From CAVZZV01 sp963779845 (GTDB taxonomy: Bacteria; Bacteroidota; Bacteroidia; Bacteroidales; GCA-2748055), in contig CAVZZV010000006.1 in assembly GCA_963779845.1 (NCBI GenBank), positions 1 through 64,000 of the forward strand: a stretch of 64,000 nucleotides of DNA, read 5' to 3'. Position 1 is the stretch's first letter. The number at the start of each line of letters is the position of its first letter. A program made the translations under genes and the position numbers. A model generated the notes under the pieces. The model worked only from the letters and a program-made list of their open reading frames with translations. It ran no database searches and was not told where the DNA came from. This document shows positions 45,983 to 54,514 of this stretch, piece by piece.

Positions 45983-47035
45983 TTATTTTCCAGACTTCTG
46001 AGGTACAATAACCATAGTTGCCCCAAAACCGTACTCCCTGAACGAGGCGTCCTGATAGGTAAAGTCCCGGTAGTCCCGGTCCAGCGCCCTGCGAATTTCG
46101 TGTTTTAGCTTGCCGGCACCCACCCCATGAATGAAAACGATTCTTTTGGTTTTATGAATAATTGCCGTATCCATGGACGTTTTGAACCTTGCCATTTGCA
46201 TTTCCGCAATTTCTGCGTTGCTGAGTGATTGGAAGTTTTCCGTTATTGCCTCAATATGTAAATCAATTTCTTCAATCCCGGGGTTCCTTACAGCCCTTTT
46301 TGAAACCGAAGGAGGTTGCCTCTCCTCCTCCTTTAAGCGGATTAGATCTTCCAGCTTCCCCGAAAAATGTACTTTTTCTGATTCATTCTCTACAGGCTTT
46401 TTGAATGAATAAAGGGTAAATAACGAGGCTTTCTCCTCAAAATAGTCGTTTTCAACCATCAAATGTCCGTTATATATCTCTCCGGGATTGATCTTTAGAG
46501 GCAACTCTACGGGTTTAATATGCCGGTAGAAACTTTTTCCATAAAAGATCAAATTAAGGGATAATTCTATTTCTTCTCCGATTTTGGCAGGCATGATCCT
46601 GCCGGTTTGTACTTTGGTATCAGGTTCCAGGGTACCTCCTGCAAAGAACAGATCCTCCCCTTCTCTCCTGATCGACACTACAAAGTAGAGATGGTAGGTG
46701 GAGGAGTTTACAATGTAACTCATTATTTCGGCCCTTGATTGTGAAAGGGTCAGGGCAAAGACCACTTCTTCATCCAGGATTATTGAACCTTCATCTTCCT
46801 GGGGTGCACCGGTGTGATCCTTAGGACCTGTACCCGGTGAGTTTTCTGTCAATGTTGGTTTGCTCAAAGCCGTTTCCCCCGGTCTGCTTAAAAGGACCAG
46901 TTCAGAAATCAAAACCGGCACCTCAAAACCATCAGTAGTCATTATATAAACCTTCGACTTGTCAATTATGGAGACTACTTCTCCCTCTCCAACTTCATTT
47001 AAAAACTTTACTTTATCCCCGATCTGATATTTCAT
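45983..47035 (-). CDS. DUF2027 and Smr domain protein
   Basis: A 350-residue Bacteroidota protein. The N-terminal DUF2027 part has KYQIGDKVKFLNEVGEGEVVSIIDKSKVYIMTTDGFEVPVLISELVLL, a small beta-barrel-like segment. The middle (about 90-230) is a beta-rich domain. A C-terminal Smr domain follows: EEIDLHIEAITENFQSLSNAEIAEMQMARF and IVFIHGVGAGKLKHEIRRAL, with the DLH and HGxGxGxL motifs. Smr domains nick or bind nucleic acids and are found in MutS2, recombination and ribosome-rescue proteins. The function of this combination is unknown. It starts about 100 bases from queA, divergently. Confidence 0.9.
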   Translation of the reverse strand: MKYQIGDKVKFLNEVGEGEVVSIIDKSKVYIMTTDGFEVPVLISELVLLSRPGETALSKPTLTENSPGTGPKDHTGAPQEDEGSIILDEEVVFALTLSQSRAEIMSYIVNSSTYHLYFVVSIRREGEDLFFAGGTLEPDTKVQTGRIMPAKIGEEIELSLNLIFYGKSFYRHIKPVELPLKINPGEIYNGHLMVENDYFEEKASLFTLYSFKKPVENESEKVHFSGKLEDLIRLKEEERQPPSVSKRAVRNPGIEEIDLHIEAITENFQSLSNAEIAEMQMARFKTSMDTAIIHKTKRIVFIHGVGAGKLKHEIRRALDRDYRDFTYQDASFREYGFGATMVIVPQKSGK

Positions 47036-47107
47036 TTATTCCTTCCCACCTTTATTAAAAATAATTGCTGCAAATTTACATCATTTTGCGGGTTTAGATA
47101 AATCCGG

Positions 47108-47136
47108 GTTGTATTTTTCAATTTTTATTATTTTTG
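47108..47136 (+). promoter_or_regulatory. queA promoter; possible leaderless mRNA
   Basis: TATTTTTG at 47129-47136 matches the Bacteroidota -7 box, with GTTG (47108-47111) about 17 bases upstream as a weak -33 element. Transcription would begin near 47143, the same base as the queA ATG. An in-frame TTG at 47134 lies inside the -7 box and is therefore not the start. Confidence 0.5.
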
Positions 47137-47142
47137 CAGGTT

Positions 47143-48360
47143 ATGAAAAAACCAGCCAGTATCGAGTTGAAAGATTATGAATATTCATTGCCAGATAGCA
47201 GGATTGCCCGCTATCCCTTTGCACAAAGGGATAGTTCCAGGCTCCTGATTTATAAAGACAGAAAAATCTCCGAAACATCTTTTTTTCATCTTCCCGCTCT
47301 TTTTGATGACACTTATCAACTCATATTCAACGAAACAAGGGTGGTGCATTCCCGTCTCAAATTCAAAAAAAGCTCCGGGGCAGATATTGAAATATTTTGC
47401 CTGGAGCCCGTAAATCCTTGTGATTATTCCCTGTCGTTTTCTTCCCGCAATTGGGTGGAGTGGAAATGCCTGATCGGCAATCATAAAAAATGGAAAGAGG
47501 GAACCCTTACCAAATCAGTGAATCACGCCGGAAACTCCTTTACTCTGAGGGCGGAAAAAATGAACCTGATGGAGGGCAAAAGTATTGTCAGGTTTAGCTG
47601 GGATCCTTCAGGGTTGTGTTTTAGTGAAGTTCTCGAGCTTTCTGGAGAAATGCCTATTCCTCCCTATTTAAAAAGGGAGGTAAATCCCATAGATTCGGTT
47701 GCTTACCAAACCATTTATTCTAAAAATGAAGGCTCTGTCGCGGCTCCAACTGCCGGATTGCACTTTACAGAAGAGGTCTTGAGAGATCTCGTGGAAAAAA
47801 AAGTTGAACTTTTGAACCTGACTTTACATGTGGGTGCTGGCACTTTCCTTCCTGTTAAAGAGGATAATGCGGTTTATCATCCCATGCATCGTGAAAAAAT
47901 TATCATAGGTCGTAAAGTGTTGCAATCAATCCTCAATAAAAAAAAATATTCGGTTGCTGTGGGCACAACCTCATGCCGAAGCCTGGAAAGCCTTTACTGG
48001 CTTGGGGTAAAACAGCTGACCCAAAAACCTGTAACCTCAGGGTTTCATCTTGCACAATGGGAACCTTATGAATTGCCTTTCAATTATTCCAGGCAGGATG
48101 CGCTCAATGCATTACTTACATATCTTATAAGGGAGGGCCGCGATTCACTTGAAGCAAGCACGGAGCTAATGATCAGTCCCGGGTATGAATTCAAAATGAC
48201 TGACGTCCTGATTACTAATTTTCATCAGCCAGGCAGCACACTGCTCATGTTGGTTTCTGCATTTATTGGTGATAAGGCCCGAAAACAGGTCTATACCTAT
48301 GCATTAAAGAATGATTTTAGGTTTTTAAGCTATGGAGACAGTTCCATTTTATTCCCATAG
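47143..48360 (+). CDS. queA: S-adenosylmethionine:tRNA ribosyltransferase-isomerase
   Basis: Transfers the ribosyl part of SAM to preQ1 in tRNA, making epoxyqueuosine. The family signature is LKDYEYSLPDSRIARYPFAQRDSSRLL at the start, then YQTIYSKNEGSVAAPTAGLHFTEEVL and LHVGAGTFLPVKEDN, then TNFHQPGSTLLMLVSAFIG. The length (405 residues from the ATG at 47143) is slightly above the usual 350, as in other Bacteroidota. The ATG at 47143 is chosen because the upstream TTG lies in the promoter. It converges on the threonine aldolase gene. Confidence 0.95.
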   Translation: MKKPASIELKDYEYSLPDSRIARYPFAQRDSSRLLIYKDRKISETSFFHLPALFDDTYQLIFNETRVVHSRLKFKKSSGADIEIFCLEPVNPCDYSLSFSSRNWVEWKCLIGNHKKWKEGTLTKSVNHAGNSFTLRAEKMNLMEGKSIVRFSWDPSGLCFSEVLELSGEMPIPPYLKREVNPIDSVAYQTIYSKNEGSVAAPTAGLHFTEEVLRDLVEKKVELLNLTLHVGAGTFLPVKEDNAVYHPMHREKIIIGRKVLQSILNKKKYSVAVGTTSCRSLESLYWLGVKQLTQKPVTSGFHLAQWEPYELPFNYSRQDALNALLTYLIREGRDSLEASTELMISPGYEFKMTDVLITNFHQPGSTLLMLVSAFIGDKARKQVYTYALKNDFRFLSYGDSSILFP

Positions 48361-48452
48361 ACAGTATTTGTCCAACAACCCGCCACTATTTTTAAACTCC
48401 GCTTAATTTGGGATTATGGATAATAGTATTCATGTTCCAATAGAAAATGTCC

Positions 48453-49493
48453 CTATTTTGATATTCGTTTAAGGTGATCCTCCAAAGCATTTGAGAAGTT
48501 TGTAATGTCCTCTTCGGTGGTATCAAAAGAAGTCATCCATCTTACTTCCGATCTGGTGTCATCCCAGACATAAAAAAAATATTCATTTTGCAATGGCTCG
48601 ATTAGTTCCCTGGGTATGATGGCAAAGAGGCCGTTCGATTCAACTTTTTGGGTGATGGTAATCCCGGGAAGGTTTTTCACCTTTTGCTCAAGTAACCTGG
48701 CCATAGCATTGGCATGTGCGGCATTGGTTCTCCAAAGGTCGTTCCTGAGATAAGCGTTGAACTGGGCAGAGATATAGCGCATTTTTGATGCAAGCTGCAT
48801 TCCTTGTTTCCGTGTATATTTAAAATCCTTTGCCAGCTCCGGGTCGAAAAAAATAATTGCTTCCCCGTACATCATTCCATTTTTGGTCCCTCCAAATGAA
48901 AGCACATCAATTCCTGCATCGGTAGTCATTTCCCTGAAACTACAATTGAGGAAAGATGCAGCATTACTAATTCTGGCACCATCCATATGCATCATTAACC
49001 CAAGATCATGGGCAAAAGAACTTATCTCCTTTATTTCACTGATTTGGTAGACTGTACCCATCTCAGTGGATTGGGTAAGGGAAATTACACCAGGCTGGGA
49101 ATGGTGTTCAAACCCGAAGCCGTGAAGGTGTTCTTTAATATTATCAATGGTGAGCTTTCCATCGACGGTTTTAACCGGGAGCAGCTTGCAACCCGTAAAT
49201 TTTTCCGGAGCACCGCATTCATCCACGTTGATATGTGCGGTATCGGCACAAATAATTGAATTATAAGTTTGTGTAAGAGCAGTGAGTCCAAGGACATTGG
49301 CCGCAGTTCCGGTAAAAACAAAAAATACCTCTGCCCTATCCCCAAACAGAGCCTTGATTTCATTGATCGTATCCCTGGTGTAATGATCCTCCCCATAGCC
49401 TGTAACATGTCCTGGATTAACAGTCAAAATGGATTCTACTATTTGAGGATGGACCCCGGCATTATTATCGCTCGCAAAACCGCGTTTGTTCAT
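48453..49493 (-). CDS. ltaE: Low-specificity L-threonine aldolase
   Basis: A 346-residue fold-type I pyridoxal-phosphate enzyme that splits L-threonine or allo-threonine to glycine and acetaldehyde. The motifs are GYGEDHYTRDTINEIKALFG at the start, HINVDECGAPEKFTG, and the cofactor regions HMDGARISNAASFL and DVLSFGGTKNGMMYGEAIIFF, where TKNG carries the Schiff-base lysine. Length and pattern match the family. It is monocistronic. No terminator is visible between it and convergent queA. Confidence 0.93.
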   Translation of the reverse strand: MNKRGFASDNNAGVHPQIVESILTVNPGHVTGYGEDHYTRDTINEIKALFGDRAEVFFVFTGTAANVLGLTALTQTYNSIICADTAHINVDECGAPEKFTGCKLLPVKTVDGKLTIDNIKEHLHGFGFEHHSQPGVISLTQSTEMGTVYQISEIKEISSFAHDLGLMMHMDGARISNAASFLNCSFREMTTDAGIDVLSFGGTKNGMMYGEAIIFFDPELAKDFKYTRKQGMQLASKMRYISAQFNAYLRNDLWRTNAAHANAMARLLEQKVKNLPGITITQKVESNGLFAIIPRELIEPLQNEYFFYVWDDTRSEVRWMTSFDTTEEDITNFSNALEDHLKRISK

Positions 49494-49566
49494 GGAAAGA
49501 AAAGTTAAAATTACCGATCAAATATCAATCAAAACGAATACCTGCCATTACCGGACAATATAGTTT

Positions 49567-50169
49567 TTATTTACCTTTTCGCCAACCCTGGAACAAATAC
49601 AACCTGCGTAAAATCGAGGCGTGGGAATTGACAGGAAAATTTTTCTGACTAACATACCGGATGTCTTCAATAGTGTAAAAAGCGGCAGGATTGAATTTCT
49701 TGACCAGAGTAATGGCTTTTTGAATATCTTTTCGCTTCACAATGGTATAAATCATGTTCACTTCTGTGAGTTTCCCATGGGCAGCAACTGTTGTTGTCCC
49801 AAACCCCTGATCATTTAGTGCTTCCCGAAGCCCGATGAGCTCTTTCTTTGTAACTATCCTCAAAAGCAAAATCCCCATGGCCAGACGTTCTTCGATAAGC
49901 ATGCCTATAAAATTTCCCGTAGCAAATCCTCCTGCATAAGCCACATAGGTAACCCAGTTATCAAGATGCTGGATAATGCTGCTGATGGCAATTACCCAAA
50001 CGAAAACTTCAAAGAAGCCAAGGATCGGAGCAATGACCTTGTTCCCCCGGGAAACGAAAATAATCCTGATGGTGCCAATAGAAACATCGGCAATTCTCAG
50101 GAAAAAGATCAATAGTGGGAGTATAACTAAGGAGAAATAAGGTGAAGCGGCCCATGTAGCTGGGATCAT
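49567..50169 (-). CDS. DUF2179 (UPF0316, YebE-like) membrane protein
   Basis: A 200-residue inner-membrane protein. Three hydrophobic segments lie in the first 110 residues (YFSLVILPLLIFFLRIADVSIG, ILGFFEVFVWVIAISSII and TYVAYAGGFATGNFIGMLI). A soluble C-terminal DUF2179 domain follows (TEVNMIYTIVKRKDIQKAITLVKKFNPAAFYTIEDIRYV), related to domains that sense small ligands. The role is unknown. Its start lies one base after the stop of the response regulator, so the two are translated together. Confidence 0.9.
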   Translation of the reverse strand: MIPATWAASPYFSLVILPLLIFFLRIADVSIGTIRIIFVSRGNKVIAPILGFFEVFVWVIAISSIIQHLDNWVTYVAYAGGFATGNFIGMLIEERLAMGILLLRIVTKKELIGLREALNDQGFGTTTVAAHGKLTEVNMIYTIVKRKDIQKAITLVKKFNPAAFYTIEDIRYVSQKNFPVNSHASILRRLYLFQGWRKGK

Positions 50170-50170
50170 A

Positions 50171-50542
50171 TTATAGAAGATTATTTATTAATTGGGTTAT
50201 TTTTTCCATCGAATATGGTTTAGTAAGAAGCTGATCAAAACCGGACTCATTAAAGTCTTCAAAAAATACTTCAGGATTATGGGCGGTAAGTGCTATAATA
50301 TTGACCGAGTTTTTTGGGGATTTCATAATATTCCGGATATAATGACAGGTTTCCAGGCCGTTCATAACAGGCATTTCTATATCCATGAGTATAAGGTCAA
50401 AGCTTTCGTTTTCAAAAATTTCGATTGCCTCTTTCCCATTTTCGGCCTGACGTGAAAAATGTCCCAGATTCCTGATTAATTCAGAAAGCAAAAGCCGGTT
50501 GGTAAAAATGTCATCAACGATAAGTATCTTCAATTTGCCCAT
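50171..50542 (-). CDS. Single-domain response regulator
   Basis: A 123-residue CheY-like receiver. Phosphorylation site: the Asp of LILMDIEMPVMNG; acidic pair in ILIVDD at the N-terminus; conserved Thr in IIALTAHN and Lys in LTKPY. It has no output domain. The ATG at 50542 is preferred over the ATG at 50569 because the receiver begins right after it (MGKLKILIVDD) and AGGGGAG lies just upstream. No histidine kinase is adjacent. The next gene (DUF2179) starts one base after the stop. Confidence 0.9.
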   Translation of the reverse strand: MGKLKILIVDDIFTNRLLLSELIRNLGHFSRQAENGKEAIEIFENESFDLILMDIEMPVMNGLETCHYIRNIMKSPKNSVNIIALTAHNPEVFFEDFNESGFDQLLTKPYSMEKITQLINNLL

Positions 50543-50584
50543 AAACTCTCCCCTCACATTATCCTGCAATGGTAAAATTCAGGA

Positions 50585-51094
50585 TCATGTAGCACTTGAA
50601 TTAGCAGAAGAATTTCTTAACCCCATGACATCCCTGTCGAACAGGTAAAGATTATTGTCCCCGATCAGTTTAAGCTTATCAAGGATTTCCCTAACGGAAG
50701 CCTCTTCTTCTATTTGCTCGTTTACAAACCATTGCAACCAGTTGTGAGTCGTAAAATCCTTTTCTTCAAGGGACTTTGCCACTATATCATTTATGGATGA
50801 GGAGATGTACTTTTCATGCTTCAGGACCTCCTCGAACAATGATTTCACATTAGAGAAGCTTACGGGTGGTTTTTTTATTTCAGGTATTACTGTTTTCCCA
50901 TCCCTGTCATTGATATAATGAATAAATTTCAACATGTGCATCCTTTCTTCTTCAGCCTGGGAGAACAGCCAGTTCGCCACTCCTTTGAAACCTGTATTAT
51001 CTGCCCATGATGCCATGGCAAGGTATAAATTTGAAGAGTAGCCTTCTTTCTCAACTTGTTGGTTCAGGAAATCCTGCATTTCATTTGTTAACAT
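50585..51094 (-). CDS. ftnA: Ferritin
   Basis: A 169-residue ferritin of the FtnA type, an iron-storage protein forming a 24-subunit shell. The ferroxidase residues are visible: EKEGYSSNLYLAMASW (Glu17), SQAEEERMHMLKFI (Glu/His pair), and the second-half EKYISSSINDIV and EQIEEEASVREIL. It has no haem-binding methionine motif, so it is a non-haem ferritin. It is transcribed alone between the response regulator and icd. Confidence 0.95.
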   Translation of the reverse strand: MLTNEMQDFLNQQVEKEGYSSNLYLAMASWADNTGFKGVANWLFSQAEEERMHMLKFIHYINDRDGKTVIPEIKKPPVSFSNVKSLFEEVLKHEKYISSSINDIVAKSLEEKDFTTHNWLQWFVNEQIEEEASVREILDKLKLIGDNNLYLFDRDVMGLRNSSANSSAT

Positions 51095-51194
51095 TGCAAT
51101 TAGAATTTAGGTTTAGATATATAGGTTCAATCCGAATACAAAAATAGAAATTGTTTTTTACTTAAGATTAAAAATATTATTTAAAGGTAGCCCA

Positions 51195-52460
51195 TTACAT
51201 ATTTTGAATGATCTCCGTTCCAAATTCGGAACATTTCAATTCAGTGGCGCCCTCCATCAGCCTCGCGAAATCGTAGGTCACTTTTTTTCCGAGAATTGAG
51301 TTTTGAAGCCCCTTAACGATGAGTCCGGCTGCTTCATTCCATCCAAGGTATTCAAGCATCATTACTCCGGAAAGAATGACAGAACCCGGATTCACTTTAT
51401 CCAATCCCGCGTATTTGGGAGCGGTACCATGGGTGGCTTCAAAAACGGCATGGCCGGTATCATAGTTGATATTCGCCCCGGGAGCAATTCCAATTCCTCC
51501 CACTATGGCAGCCAGGGCATCGCTTATATAGTCGCCATTGAGGTTCATGGTTGCTATTACGGAATATTCTTTTGGCCTGGTGAGGATTTGTTGGAGGAAA
51601 GCGTCTGCAATAACATCCTTAATTATAACCTTTCCGCTCTCAATAGCTTTATCCTGCATTTCATCAGCCCTCTTTTTACCCTCTTTTGCTACTATCCTGT
51701 CATATTCCATCCAGGTAAAGGTCTGGGCTGAAAATTCCCTTTCAGCCAGTTCATACCCCCATTGTTTAAACTGTCCTTCCGTAAACTTCATGATATTTCC
51801 TTTATGCACAATAGTCACTGAAGGTTTTTTCATGCGAATGGCATGTTCTATGGCGGCTCTTATTAATCGTTCAGTTCCCTGTTTTGAAACAGGTTTTATC
51901 CCAATAGATGAAGTTTCAGGAAAGCGGATCGATTTCACTTTCATCTCGTTAAGGAGAAAATCAATCATTTTTTTATCTTCCGTCGTACCATAGAGCCACT
52001 CAATACCGGCATATATATCCTCAGAATTTTCCCGGAAAATGACCATATCTGTAGTGGTGGGATCCTTAACCGGGGAGGGCACTCCCTGGTAATATTTTAC
52101 CGGTCTCAGGCAGACGTACAAATCAAGTATTTGCCGTAAAGCTACGTTTAATGAGCGGATACCTCCTCCTACGGGTGTCGTAAGCGGACCTTTGATGGCC
52201 ACCAAATGTTCCCGGATAATATTTAGGGTTTCTTCCGGAAGCCACTCCCCTGTTTTACTATAGGCTTTTTCCCCTGCCAGGACTTCCTTCCAGATTATCT
52301 TACGTTGGCCCCCATAGGCCTTTTCCACAGCCGCATTGAAAACCCTGACCGAAGCAGCCCATATATCGGGTCCTGTGCCATCTCCTTCAATAAACGGGAT
52401 AATTGGAAATTCGGGTACATTTAAAATTTTGTTTGATATGGTAATCTTTTTTCCTTCCAT
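51195..52460 (-). CDS. icd: NADP-dependent isocitrate dehydrogenase
   Basis: A 421-residue dimeric-type isocitrate dehydrogenase of the E. coli Icd family. It converts isocitrate to 2-oxoglutarate, the substrate of glutamate synthase nearby. Key segments are IPFIEGDGTGPDIW, GGGIRSLNVALRQ (which includes the Ser phosphorylated in E. coli), VIFRENSEDIYAGIEW, VTIVHKGNIMKFTEG and ATHGTAPKYAG. Length is normal. It is followed by 64 bases to dnaX in the same direction. A preceding AT-rich spacer is too short to define a promoter. Confidence 0.96.
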   Translation of the reverse strand: MEGKKITISNKILNVPEFPIIPFIEGDGTGPDIWAASVRVFNAAVEKAYGGQRKIIWKEVLAGEKAYSKTGEWLPEETLNIIREHLVAIKGPLTTPVGGGIRSLNVALRQILDLYVCLRPVKYYQGVPSPVKDPTTTDMVIFRENSEDIYAGIEWLYGTTEDKKMIDFLLNEMKVKSIRFPETSSIGIKPVSKQGTERLIRAAIEHAIRMKKPSVTIVHKGNIMKFTEGQFKQWGYELAEREFSAQTFTWMEYDRIVAKEGKKRADEMQDKAIESGKVIIKDVIADAFLQQILTRPKEYSVIATMNLNGDYISDALAAIVGGIGIAPGANINYDTGHAVFEATHGTAPKYAGLDKVNPGSVILSGVMMLEYLGWNEAAGLIVKGLQNSILGKKVTYDFARLMEGATELKCSEFGTEIIQNM

Positions 52461-52524
52461 GGATAATAATTTTTAGGTTCAAAATAGATTTTAATACAAC
52501 ATAAAAATGGTTTGGTGGTTCAAA

Positions 52525-54344
52525 TTATTCGAAATCAAGGTTAAATTGCTGTTTAAGCTTATTGAGCAATGGGTTTTTTTGATTAAGGTATTGGAATTGC
52601 TCTTCAGGTGTGTAAAGCATCCGCTTTCCACTGCTCTTCCCGTCCGGAGTCTCCTCAGTCCTTGACATAATCTTTATTTGGGAATTGGATAGATTTTTTT
52701 GCAGGAACAACTGAAGCTCCATTTTCACATTCAGGTTGAAATCTTCCAGTTGAGATGTATTATTAAGGGGGAGGTCAATTGAAAAATCTCCCTGTAATAT
52801 CGGTTTCGTATTGTACAGTGTGGAGGCTATCCGGGGCCTGGAAATGCGAATACTTTCAGCGAACATGTTCCAGAATTTAAACAGCGCTTCAGAGGAAAAA
52901 ATCCGATCAGCTGGAATTTCAGGATCCATTTGCTCTTCAGGCTCCTCAATCTCTTTATTATCCTCTTCGTGATAACCGGAATCAGAGATATCAATCTTAG
53001 ACTCATTAATATTCCGGATAGAAATACGTGTGGTCCTTACGAGATTTTTCTTTGAAGGGTCTTCAGGTTTGTCCTCCAGATGAATATGGGTTTTCGCTGT
53101 ATCTTCGCTTGGACTCCCCTTCCGGACAGCCTGACCGCCTTCCTTAGTCCCTTTGGTTTCTGCTGGGTTAATCTCTCCCTTTACGGGCTTTTCGGTTGAG
53201 GTCGTACCCTTTTCAAAGGTTTCGGAAGGATTATTCAGTATTTTTTTTTTTGATCCTTCAGTCCTGCAATCTTTAGTAAAGACAACTCAATCAAGAGGCG
53301 CTGATTATGGGATGATTTAAAATGGATTTCGGCCTGATTGCAAATATCCAGGGCAGAAAACAGAAAACCCGCGTCGCATTTTGAAGCCTGTGCCTTATAA
53401 CGTCCCTTGAATGAATCGGTCGCTTCAAGTAGTTTAATGGTATCGGGATCGAGGGATACCAGAAGATCCCGCATATGGGAGGCAAGTCCACTGAGAAAAT
53501 TCTGACCATCGAATCCATGTTCCAGTATTTCATCGAGGATTAAAAGGTTTTGTGAATAGTTTCCTTCCAACAGGCTGTCGGTAATCCTGAAATAATAATC
53601 GAAATCCAGAATATTAAGATTATCAATAACATTTTGATATTTAATAGAGTTACCACTAAAGCTGACAATCTGATCAAATATGGAGAGTGCATCGCGCATA
53701 GCACCATCTGCTTTTTGAGCGATTACCTGAAGTGCTTCCTTTTCGTATTCTATGTTCTCTTTTTCCGCGATGTATTCCAGATACCGGATGGTATCCTCGG
53801 TTTTTATCCGGTTAAAATCAAAGATTTGACAACGGGACAAGATCGTAGGGATAATCTTGTGTTTTTCGGTTGTGGCAAGGATAAAAACGGCATGGGGAGG
53901 TGGTTCTTCGAGTGTCTTAAGAAAGGCGTTAAAGGCACTGGAAGATAACATGTGCACCTCGTCAATGATATATATACTATACTTTCCTATCTGGGGAGGG
54001 ATTCTTACCTGTTCAGTTAAGGCACGCATACCATCGACCGAGTTGTTGGAAGCCCCGTCAAGTTCATGAATGTTGTAAGAACGGGATGTATTAAAGGCAA
54101 GACAGGATTCACAAGCATTGCAAGGCTCATAATCCTGGGTTGGGGAACTACAGTTTATTGTCTTCGCGAAAATCCTTGCAACAGTAGTTTTACCCACTCC
54201 CCTTGGCCCACAAAATAAATAGGCATGTCCCAGATGGTTACTCTTAATGGCCCCTTTGAGGGTAGAGGCAATAGAATGCTGGCCTATTACAGAATTAAAG
54301 GTTTCAGGCCGGTATTTCCTTGCAGATACAATGAAGTTGTCCAT
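52525..54344 (-). CDS. dnaX: DNA polymerase III tau/gamma subunit, frame change at an 11-A run
   Basis: The clamp-loader ATPase. The N-terminal part (from 54344) has the Walker A GPRGVGKT (about residues 45-52), four zinc cysteines between CSSPTQDYEPC and CESC, Walker B IIDEVHML, and the sensor motif LSRCQIFDF. Frame 0 stops at 53235 after KKKY, giving 369 residues, a gamma-like product. In the -1 frame the DNA reads on through ILNNPSETFEKGTTSTEK to the tau tail (DPEIPADRIFSSEALFKFW...) ending at 52525, giving about 606 residues. The switch falls at 53241-53251. This resembles natural gamma/tau production by slippage, but a miscounted homopolymer would look the same. Confidence 0.93.
53241..53251 (-). 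promoter_or_regulatory. Possible slippage site in dnaX (run of 11 A on the coding strand)
   Basis: Eleven consecutive A follow GGATC in the coding strand, with a TGA in frame 0 four codons on. A -1 shift (or one extra A) opens a long frame that is clearly the tau C-terminus. Known dnaX genes use A-runs for programmed frameshifting (E. coli) or transcriptional slippage (Thermus). Confidence 0.55.
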
Positions 54345-54514
54345 AGAAAAAAAATAGGCATAAATATACTACTTATTGCGGGAATGAAAAAATGAAAATT
54401 CCTGATGGAAAAAATGCTGATTCCTGATCGAACTGATGAAGAAAAAATAGTATATTTAATCATTTGATGTGAAAAGCGAAAAATATCAACCCCTTAACAA
54501 TTAACAATTAAAAT

